This document shows positions 6,035 through 10,841 of a DNA stretch of 14,125 bases, one piece after another. The DNA is from Nanobdellota archaeon (GTDB taxonomy: Archaea; Nanobdellota; Nanobdellia; Pacearchaeales; GW2011-AR1): assembly GCA_018830905.1 (NCBI GenBank), contig JAHJRM010000058.1:1-14125 (forward strand), read 5' to 3'. A program made the position numbers and the translations under genes. The notes beneath the pieces are model-generated. The model ran no database searches, had not been told where the DNA came from, and was given only the letters and a program-made list of their open reading frames with translations. Each line of letters starts with the position of its first letter. Within the stretch, counting starts at the first letter, position 1.

Positions 6035-6375
6035 TCCCTCATTATCGTTTTCAATTTAAATTTTTTAGCCATAAAATATTTTTTAGAAAAATCCCGAGCA
6101 ACAAGAGAATCAAAATCCTTGCAAGAAAAAATATCAATAAAAACCTTATGTTCATACTCATCAAGATGAATTACAATATTACTTGTTTCAATAAGTTGTA
6201 CCGCAGTGTATCCCCTCAATTTTCCCTTGCCATATCTCTTGATGATTGGGCCTCCATGAGCTTTCATCTTAATCACCTTACAAAGCTCCTTCCCAAACCG
6301 AGCTAAAGCTACTTTATTCTTGACAAGATCATTGTCACATTCATATAAATCGATTATGGTTAATTGTCCTTTCAT
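6031..6375 (-). CDS. pyruvoyl-dependent decarboxylase of the SpeD/SpeH (AdoMetDC) family, substrate uncertain
   Basis: A self-cleaving pyruvoyl enzyme of polyamine synthesis. From the ATG at 6375 it has 114 residues, typical of the prokaryotic SpeH length. The N-terminal QLTIIDLYECD (4-14) matches the family start. Relative to Thermotoga AdoMetDC (Ser63, His68, Cys83), Ser65 (pyruvoyl precursor in ETSNIVIH), His70 and Cys85 (DIFSC) are in exact register. However the usual ESH before cleavage is TSN, and the HTWPE block is HLDEY. The Trp and Glu that bind the adenine and ribose of AdoMet are therefore Asp and Tyr. Crenarchaeal arginine decarboxylase is a known member with changed substrate, so arginine or ornithine decarboxylation is plausible here. 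It overlaps deoxyhypusine synthase by 4 bases. A TTG at 6384 would add three residues. Confidence 0.82.
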   Translation of the reverse strand: MKGQLTIIDLYECDNDLVKNKVALARFGKELCKVIKMKAHGGPIIKRYGKGKLRGYTAVQLIETSNIVIHLDEYEHKVFIDIFSCKDFDSLVARDFSKKYFMAKKFKLKTIMRE

Positions 6376-6538
6376 ATTAATCAATAAACAGAGTAAGAAC
6401 TACCTGAAAGAAATTGGAATTGCAAGACTTTCCAAAACAAACTCTCTGTTCATAACAAGAAATAGCCAAACCCATTTTTAAACTTATCCCGGGAGAAAAT
6501 AGGTTATAACCCAAAGTATAGCATTAAGCATCATAATC

Positions 6539-6546
6539 TTTTTAAA
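6539..6546 (+). promoter_or_regulatory. TATA-like box for the 72-residue membrane protein
   Basis: TTTTTAAA is centred about 28 bases before the ATG at 6571. A second TTTTTAAA-type box at 6475-6482 could serve the minus-strand SpeD operon, with a leader of about 75-80 bases. Confidence 0.5.
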
Positions 6547-6570
6547 CATAAACACCAAGATAAGAATACA

Positions 6571-6789
6571 ATGAACAAATGGGTTGAACTATTGCTTGGA
6601 TTAATACTTCTTATAGGATTGATTGTATTTTCCTGGGCATCTGCAACATACGGTTGGATGATTTTCGGAAAAGACCTAAACATTCTTCACGCAGGATGGA
6701 TTTTCCTTAAAGGTGGAGTTTTCTGGCTGGTTGCAATGATCTCGATTCTCTTGATACTTCTTGGACTTAACGACTTGAAGAGTGATTAA
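6571..6789 (+). CDS. small two-helix membrane protein, unknown function
   Basis: 72 residues. The first membrane helix covers about residues 5-33, a short polar loop holds GKDLNILHAG, and a second helix covers about 45-66, ending in the charged tail LNDLKSD. Both ends are probably on the same side of the membrane. The second helix begins near a conserved-looking LKGGVFW. I do not recognise a named family, although small proteins of this shape are frequent in DPANN genomes. The leaderless promoter and clean hydrophobic pattern support a real gene. It stands alone and converges on the gene ending at 6809, with a 19-base gap. Confidence 0.7.
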   Translation: MNKWVELLLGLILLIGLIVFSWASATYGWMIFGKDLNILHAGWIFLKGGVFWLVAMISILLILLGLNDLKSD

Positions 6790-6808
6790 AATTTCTTAAA
6801 AATAAATT

Positions 6809-7057
6809 CTATTCTCTAGAAAAATCCTGTCTATAAAGAGCATTTCTTCTCACCCTTATATCTCTTTTAGGGTCTGCATCCAAAAGACAAATATAATCTT
6901 CTTCTCTAAATTTCAAAGGAAAATGCGGACAGAATCCATCACTTTTAGAATCTACATAAACAACATCATCAGGCATATCTGATTCATCCCTAGTCACTGC
7001 TCCCAACAATGCATCAATTTCCCCTTGAGAAAGAATATTAGGCATGGTGTAAGTCAT
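6809..7057 (-). CDS. small soluble protein with FliM-like N-terminal motif
   Basis: 82 residues from the ATG at 7057, chosen because a TATA box lies 25 bases upstream; in-frame ATGs at 7075 and 7045 are alternatives. Residues 8-18, ILSQGEIDALL, match the N-terminal segment of bacterial flagellar switch protein FliM (consensus LSQxEIDALL), the part that binds phosphorylated CheY. Nothing else of FliM is present. The rest is acidic, then basic and arginine-rich (PKRDIRVRRNALYRQDF), with two cysteines, and has no membrane segment. No chemotaxis or archaellum gene is nearby. It could be a peptide-carrying adaptor, or the motif may be used for another protein contact. Function unknown. Confidence 0.65.
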   Translation of the reverse strand: MTYTMPNILSQGEIDALLGAVTRDESDMPDDVVYVDSKSDGFCPHFPLKFREEDYICLLDADPKRDIRVRRNALYRQDFSRE

Positions 7058-7077
7058 TAAAAAAATAAAATTCATTA

Positions 7078-7085
7078 ATATAAAA
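7078..7085 (-). promoter_or_regulatory. TATA-like box for the FliM-motif gene
   Basis: On the minus strand it reads TTTTATAT, centred about 25 bases before the ATG at 7057. This decides between the three in-frame start codons in favour of 7057. Confidence 0.5.
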
Positions 7086-7144
7086 ACATTTAGATAATAA
7101 AATTAAAACAATTAACAAACCCTCTAGTTAAGAAAATAAAAATT

Positions 7145-7185
7145 AATTAAAAAAAAATAAAAAGTTCAGCAAATTACTTGCTGAA
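7145..7185 (-). terminator. hairpin plus T-tract terminator of the DUF378 gene
   Basis: TTCAGCAA (7165-7172) and TTGCTGAA (7178-7185) form a perfect 8-bp stem with a 5-base loop. On the transcribed minus strand it is followed by CTTTTTATTTTTTTTTAATT. The stop codon of the gene lies in the loop. This resembles a bacterial intrinsic terminator; the T-run alone could also stop archaeal RNA polymerase. Confidence 0.7.
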
Positions 7186-7356
7186 TAATTTATACATACC
7201 ATAAAGTCCCGAAAGACCTATAACGTAATAAACAACCATAGGTAACCAACTAACGAAACTCAAAAGCTTATCAACTGCATTCCATCCAAGCTCGTTCAAT
7301 CCCCAGTTAATAGCACCAAGATTCGCTAACACTATAGCTGTTTTAGTATACCACAT
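7174..7356 (-). CDS. DUF378-family small membrane protein
   Basis: 60 residues. The segment ANLGAINWGLNELGWNAVDK is the hallmark of DUF378 (YuzA-like), where a G-A-x-N-W-G-L motif sits at the end of the first membrane helix. Helix one spans about 6-22 and helix two about 38-57, with a short amphipathic stretch between. Biochemical function of the family is not known. A strong Shine-Dalgarno, AAGGAGGT, ends 5 bases before the ATG, unlike the leaderless neighbours. Together with a palindrome near the predicted transcription start and a hairpin terminator, this gives the gene a bacterial style and hints at transfer from a bacterium, which is an inference. Confidence 0.8.
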   Translation of the reverse strand: MWYTKTAIVLANLGAINWGLNELGWNAVDKLLSFVSWLPMVVYYVIGLSGLYGMYKLFSK

Positions 7357-7360
7357 TTTA

Positions 7361-7367
7361 ACCTCCT
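7361..7367 (-). promoter_or_regulatory. strong Shine-Dalgarno of the DUF378 gene
   Basis: AGGAGGT on the minus strand, with 5 bases between GGAGG and the ATG at 7356. It is one of very few clear ribosome-binding sites in the window; most genes appear leaderless. Confidence 0.8.
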
Positions 7368-7372
7368 TTCAT

Positions 7373-7388
7373 TAGTTTAAATAAACTA
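7373..7388. promoter_or_regulatory. 16-bp palindrome, candidate operator
   Basis: TAGTTTA-AA-TAAACTA is a perfect inverted repeat of 7-bp arms with a 2-base centre. It lies between the TATA box at 7409-7418 and the Shine-Dalgarno, covering the predicted transcription start (about 7387). A dimeric regulator bound here would block initiation. No regulator gene is visible in the window. Confidence 0.5.
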
Positions 7389-7408
7389 AAAGAGTTAAGA
7401 AAATAAAG

Positions 7409-7418
7409 TATATAAAGA
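7409..7418 (-). promoter_or_regulatory. TATA box for the DUF378 gene
   Basis: On the minus strand it reads CTTTATATAC, predicting a start near 7387 and a leader of about 30 bases that carries the Shine-Dalgarno. Confidence 0.55.
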
Positions 7419-7433
7419 TTTCTCTTCGACAAA

Positions 7434-8147
7434 CTATCTTGAAAAGAAAATTAAGGTTCCTTCAATTATTGCCGCAATAATCAGAAAAGGAAGAATTATC
7501 AAAACAAATGTGATGATTGAATTCCAGAAATTTTCTCTAAAAGAATCAAAAGATTTTTTCATCTTCTTCCTAAATTTATTATCAATAACAAGGGCAACAA
7601 CAAGCGTAATCAAATATGATAAAATAAAGAGTAAAGAAACAATCTTATGCCTCTTCCAATAAAAACGAACGGGGTCTGCAATCAACCACCAACCCAGTTT
7701 CAATCCAAGACCAAGAGAAATAAACAAGGCAGGTAATTCAAAAATCCCGTGAGGAACCAATCTCAAAACAGTCAATGGGCCTTCCACTTCTATCGCTCTT
7801 AAAAGAACAAACCCCAGAACATATCCATTCACTAAAGATGAAATCAGAGGGAACACTCCAAGAAATGCCCCAAGAACAACTCCAAAAAAACTACTCTGAA
7901 CATTATTCCAAAAAATAAATCTTACAAGACCCCATTGAGACAAACCTTCAGTCATCGCTAACAATTCAGAAATATACTGAAGAATCTTCTCTTCAAACTC
8001 TCCAGAAACTGGAACAAGCAATCCGACGAGCATAAAGAAAACAAAAAAGCCAATCATGAAATAAATAAAACTCTTGGAGTCACAAATATAATTCCAGCTC
8101 TCAGAATAATAATCTTTCAATCCCTTTTTTCTTATTTTTCTAACCAT
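7434..8147 (-). CDS. SpoIIM/DUF95-family integral membrane protein
   Basis: 237 residues with about five or six membrane helices (near 27-47, 85-120, 137-156, 169-189, 209-232). The family pattern is clear: FIFWNNVQSSFFGVVLGAFLG (split at 78-97), NGYVLGFVL (107-115), then PHGIFELPA (132-140) and GLGLKLGWWL. In Bacillus SpoIIM is part of a membrane septum remodelling complex, while archaeal members are widespread and functionally uncharacterised. The start codon overlaps the stop of the rhomboid gene by one base (TAATG), so translation is coupled. It is the last gene of the tfe-rhomboid-SpoIIM operon. A role in membrane organisation is possible but unproven. Confidence 0.88.
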   Translation of the reverse strand: MVRKIRKKGLKDYYSESWNYICDSKSFIYFMIGFFVFFMLVGLLVPVSGEFEEKILQYISELLAMTEGLSQWGLVRFIFWNNVQSSFFGVVLGAFLGVFPLISSLVNGYVLGFVLLRAIEVEGPLTVLRLVPHGIFELPALFISLGLGLKLGWWLIADPVRFYWKRHKIVSLLFILSYLITLVVALVIDNKFRKKMKKSFDSFRENFWNSIITFVLIILPFLIIAAIIEGTLIFFSR

Positions 8148-8812
8148 TAACTAAAGTGTCTTCCAATAAGCCTGACCTTTCTTTTATATTTATGTCTGAG
8201 ATAGATACCATAACCAACGCCTGCGATAAGTCCCCCAAGATGGGCCATGTTCCCAATAGGAATATTTCCTGCAAGAGAAACAATCCAAAGAAGGACCAAG
8301 ATACCGGGACCTGCGTATTTCATCTTTATTGGAATAGGAATAAACATAACATAAACAGGAAGATTTGGCGTCATTAAAACAAGCAACCCTATTAAGCTGA
8401 AGATTGCTCCAGAAGCACCAACTGCAAAAGTATTCAAATCAGCAGGAAAGAATAATGTCGATAAGACAAAAAACAAACCCGCAAACAAACCCGACGCTAA
8501 ATAAAAAGTGAGATATCTTCTAGCACCAAGAATCTTCTCAACAATACCTCCTATAAACAATAAAGAAACCATATTAGCAAGAAGATGGAACAAACCTACA
8601 TGCATAAACATACTTGTAAAAAAAGTCCAGAGATAATCTCCTCCAAGAATATTAGATGGTTTTATTGCAACATAATCTAGAGGCACTTTTGCAAACAAAA
8701 GAATAGAAAAAAGAATAAACGCAACAATATTTACTCCAATCAAAATGAGATTAGTGCTCAACAAACTAAACAAACTTGTCCTTCGAGAAGAAAAATTGTA
8801 AACTCTTTGCAT
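8147..8812 (-). CDS. rhomboid-family intramembrane serine protease
   Basis: Cleaves membrane proteins within or near the bilayer. 221 residues with six predicted membrane helices. The catalytic dyad is Ser134 in VGASGAIFSLIG and His191 in NMAHLGGLIAGVGYG. The oxyanion/structural motif HLLANM holds His76 and Asn80. The GxxxG-type helix around Ser and the AHxGG helix are canonical, so it should be active. It begins two bases after the stop of tfe, with GGAG of the tfe 3' end placed as Shine-Dalgarno about 8-10 bases upstream, and its stop overlaps the SpoIIM start. Substrates unknown. No cytoplasmic accessory domain is present beyond short basic tails. Confidence 0.95.
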   Translation of the reverse strand: MQRVYNFSSRRTSLFSLLSTNLILIGVNIVAFILFSILLFAKVPLDYVAIKPSNILGGDYLWTFFTSMFMHVGLFHLLANMVSLLFIGGIVEKILGARRYLTFYLASGLFAGLFFVLSTLFFPADLNTFAVGASGAIFSLIGLLVLMTPNLPVYVMFIPIPIKMKYAGPGILVLLWIVSLAGNIPIGNMAHLGGLIAGVGYGIYLRHKYKRKVRLIGRHFS

Positions 8813-8814
8813 CC

Positions 8815-9597
8815 CTAACTCCTTTTTTTAGCACTCTTTTTTTTACTAGGGACTTTCTTTGTAACCTTTTTAGCTGGTTTCTTCTTAATATTTTTTTTCG
8901 CTACTTTCTTCACAATTTTCTTAACTGCTTTTTTCTTAACAAAACCTTTTTTAATGGCCCTCTTCAAAGCGTTCTTCTTAGCTAAAGCCCTACTAGCCTT
9001 TGCAAATTTCTTCTTATCATCCCTCTCTTTCTCTTCCTTCTTTATCACCCTCTGTTTTACAACATCAACTTTCTTACTTTCAATCTCAATTTCATTTTCC
9101 ACAAGATCTAAATCACCTTTAAGCCTCTCGACAACCTTCTTCATCTCTTTCAAAGTTTTAGTATTATCTTTCAAAGTGAAAACAGAACCGCACTCGCTGC
9201 AAGTAAAGTTGTAAAGAAGCGAATTCTCCTCGGACATTTCAATATGACAACCATCACAAATATAAAATCTCTTTGTCTCACGACTATTTATTTGAGAATC
9301 CATCATGTTTATCTTCTTAATCAAATCAGCTTTCAAAAACTCAAGTGACTTCAACGCCTCAATCTTCCAAAAATAAGTGTACCAACCTTTTTTCTTATCT
9401 TTTTTTCTTATCGAAGAAACAAGACCCTGATCCGAAATTTTGTAAAGAATATTTCTCGTCTGATTAATAGTCAAATCTAATTTCTTAGAAATGATAAACT
9501 CATTAACATACTTCTTTGTATCGAGGAGATCAACGATATCTTCAGCCTGTTTGCCTACAATAATTACAACAACCTCTTTAAGAAATTTCTTGAGCAT
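8815..9597 (-). CDS. tfe: transcription factor E alpha subunit with lysine-rich C-terminal tail
   Basis: Archaeal homologue of TFIIE-alpha, which stabilises the open promoter complex of RNA polymerase. From the ATG at 9597 it has 260 residues. A winged helix covers about 1-80, with NQTRNILYKISDQGLVSSIR and the signature GWYTYFWKI (71-79). A zinc ribbon has Cys114, Cys117, Cys133 and Cys136. A coiled coil follows (about 145-190). Residues from about 195 on are an unusual tail rich in Lys, Ala and Val (blocks such as KKAVKKIVKKVAKK), like histone H1 or bacterial nucleoid tails. Most archaeal TFE-alpha proteins end near 170-190 residues. A TATA box 26 bases upstream supports this start over TTG at 9609. 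It leads an operon with rhomboid and SpoIIM genes. Confidence 0.94.
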   Translation of the reverse strand: MLKKFLKEVVVIIVGKQAEDIVDLLDTKKYVNEFIISKKLDLTINQTRNILYKISDQGLVSSIRKKDKKKGWYTYFWKIEALKSLEFLKADLIKKINMMDSQINSRETKRFYICDGCHIEMSEENSLLYNFTCSECGSVFTLKDNTKTLKEMKKVVERLKGDLDLVENEIEIESKKVDVVKQRVIKKEEKERDDKKKFAKASRALAKKNALKRAIKKGFVKKKAVKKIVKKVAKKNIKKKPAKKVTKKVPSKKKSAKKRS

Positions 9598-9619
9598 AAG
9601 AGACAACAAACAAGGACTG

Positions 9620-9627
9620 AATAAATA
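9620..9627 (-). promoter_or_regulatory. TATA-like box for the tfe operon
   Basis: On the minus strand it reads TATTTATT, centred 26-27 bases before the ATG at 9597. The divergent promoter of the next gene lies about 60 bases away, so the region 9598-9715 is a shared two-way control region. Confidence 0.6.
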
Positions 9628-9684
9628 CCTTTCGGTATAAAAAAAGCTTTAAAAAAATAAAGATTTTTAAACCTCTTCGTTATT

Positions 9685-9692
9685 ATATATAT
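9685..9692 (+). promoter_or_regulatory. TATA box for the coiled-coil gene pair
   Basis: TATATATA is centred 27 bases before the ATG at 9716. A second AT-rich box, TTTTTAAA (9664-9671), lies further upstream and may be part of the divergent control region. Confidence 0.6.
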
Positions 9693-9715
9693 TAGGAAAT
9701 CTATATCAAAATAAG

Positions 9716-10273
9716 ATGGGATTCTTTACAAAAACGAAAGAAGCAAAAGAGGAAAGACCTTCTCTGCCAGATCTTCCAAGGTTACCAGAGATTGATAATT
9801 TCGAAGAAGATGAAAAGAGAAGGATACACAAACTTCCAAGCTTGCCACATAATTCCCTAGGAACAAAATTTTCTCAGGACACAATCAAAGGAGCTGTCTC
9901 TGGGGAAAGAGAGGATGATTTTGCTGACGCTGACGAACCAGAGTTCGAAGAAGACGAAATGCGAATGATGCAAGAGCCATTAAGACAACCAATGACAAGT
10001 GAAATCGATTATGACATGCCCCCAGTACGAAGAGAATTCTCAAACGCAAGAGATTCTGCAGAACCAATTTTTGTAAGAATAGATCTATTCGAAGATGCAC
10101 TAAAAGTTTTCCATGAAGCAAAGAAAAAAGTTTCTGATATAGAAAGAGATCTTAGCGACATAAAAAAGGTAAGAGAAAAAGAAGATACTGAATTGAGAGA
10201 GTGGGAAAACGAAGTTAAATCAATGAAAGATCAAATAGAGAAAGTTGAAAGAGACGTTTTTTCTAAAATATAA
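9716..10273 (+). CDS. acidic proline-rich and coiled-coil protein, unknown function
   Basis: 185 residues, soluble. The first half is disordered-looking, with short proline/leucine blocks (SLPDLPRLPEI, KLPSLPHN) and acidic stretches (EPEFEEDEMRMM). From about residue 117 a compact segment, PIFVRIDLFEDALKVF, starts a long charged coiled coil that continues to the end. By memory, proteins with an LPDLP N-terminus and this PIF(I/V)RID segment are common in Pacearchaeota/Woesearchaeota-like genomes, with no known function. It is followed one base later by a second helical protein, and the two may form a complex. That is inferred from spacing and shared coiled-coil character. Confidence 0.75.
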   Translation: MGFFTKTKEAKEERPSLPDLPRLPEIDNFEEDEKRRIHKLPSLPHNSLGTKFSQDTIKGAVSGEREDDFADADEPEFEEDEMRMMQEPLRQPMTSEIDYDMPPVRREFSNARDSAEPIFVRIDLFEDALKVFHEAKKKVSDIERDLSDIKKVREKEDTELREWENEVKSMKDQIEKVERDVFSKI

Positions 10274-10274
10274 A

Positions 10275-10640
10275 ATGCCAAAAGAGGAACTTTTGCACGT
10301 GAGATTCGAACACAGAGAAGCACTACAATCTAAAAAGGATTTTCTCTCCTCACAAATGTATCTTTTGAGAATGGCCGGAATCATGGAAGACTACAACACT
10401 CTGCGAGACGAAGAATTCAGGATAAAGCTAAGGGCAAGCAGAAGATTAAAAGAAATGAAGGCCTCTCTTGGAAAACTACAGAAAATCCTTCCAAACCCAG
10501 AAATTCCCGAGGCTATAAGGAAAGAAAGGAAGAAAGAAGAAAAAGTAGAGTACGAACCCAAGAAAAGATCAAACTACACTCCTGACGTCAAGGAACAACT
10601 AAGAGAAATAGAAAGAAGACTAAGCAGACTACAAAAATAA
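10275..10640 (+). CDS. basic helical protein, partner of the preceding coiled-coil protein
   Basis: 121 residues, predicted to be almost wholly alpha-helical and soluble, with Lys, Arg and Glu dominating. It starts MPKEELLHVRFEHREALQSK, has a mid-region of alternating basic and hydrophobic residues (LRASRRLKEMKASLGKLQKI), then a proline-bearing linker and a final helix (VKEQLREIERRLSRLQK). The ATG at 10275 follows the previous stop with one base between (TAA-A-ATG). A further in-frame ATG at 10245 lies inside the previous gene and is unlikely. It has no recognised domain. The opposite charge to the acidic first protein is consistent with binding between them. Confidence 0.75.
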   Translation: MPKEELLHVRFEHREALQSKKDFLSSQMYLLRMAGIMEDYNTLRDEEFRIKLRASRRLKEMKASLGKLQKILPNPEIPEAIRKERKKEEKVEYEPKKRSNYTPDVKEQLREIERRLSRLQK

Positions 10641-10724
10641 AACTAAAAACTAATTAAAAGGGTCGGGATAATTCTCTTTTTCCATTATTAAGATAACAAA
10701 CAAAACCTTTTAGACATTTCGCTA

Positions 10725-10792
10725 GGATTAACCAATTACACTCAAATAAGGATTTGTGATTATTTTTATCAAATGCGAGCCATAGGCGAGCC
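10725..10792 (-). repeat. dispersed intergenic element, copy 4 (inverted)
   Basis: Read on the minus strand, the head GGCTCGCCTATGGCTCGCA ends at 10774. After exactly 30 bases comes the tail TGAGTGTAATTGGTTAATCC, 13 of 20 identical to the tail of copy 3. The spacer shares AATAATCACAAATC with copy 3 at nearly the same offset. It is more diverged than copies 1 and 2. Confidence 0.55.
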
Positions 10793-10812
10793 TAATTTTT
10801 AACTAATTAAAA

Positions 10813-10820
10813 TTTTTAAA
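10813..10820 (+). promoter_or_regulatory. TATA-like box for alaS
   Basis: TTTTTAAA is centred 25-26 bases before the ATG at 10842, indicating a leaderless transcript. Confidence 0.6.
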
Positions 10821-10841
10821 GTTCCAATTCTAAGAATATCC

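Larger units (their letters stand above)
10641..10841. other. intergenic region before alaS
   Basis: 201 bases without a gene. It carries an inverted copy of the dispersed intergenic element and, at its end, the alaS TATA box. The first 80 bases are AT-rich and have no clear structure. Confidence 0.6.

Noticed and set aside
5306..6059. Plus-strand reading frames opposite deoxyhypusine synthase
   Set aside because: They are low-complexity antisense shadows of a clear, conserved gene.
6387..6450. Riboswitch or attenuator in the SpeD leader (AACAGAG/CTCTGTT pair)
   Set aside because: Only a 7-bp stem with a 50-base loop, and no match to a known riboswitch; not enough to call.
6809..7057. A genuine flagellar FliM gene
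   Set aside because: Only the 11-residue N-terminal motif is present; the middle and C-terminal FliM domains are missing.
8954..9214. Plus-strand Phe/Ser-rich frame opposite tfe
   Set aside because: It is the mirror of the lysine-rich coding sequence on the other strand; poly-Phe/Leu content is an artefact.
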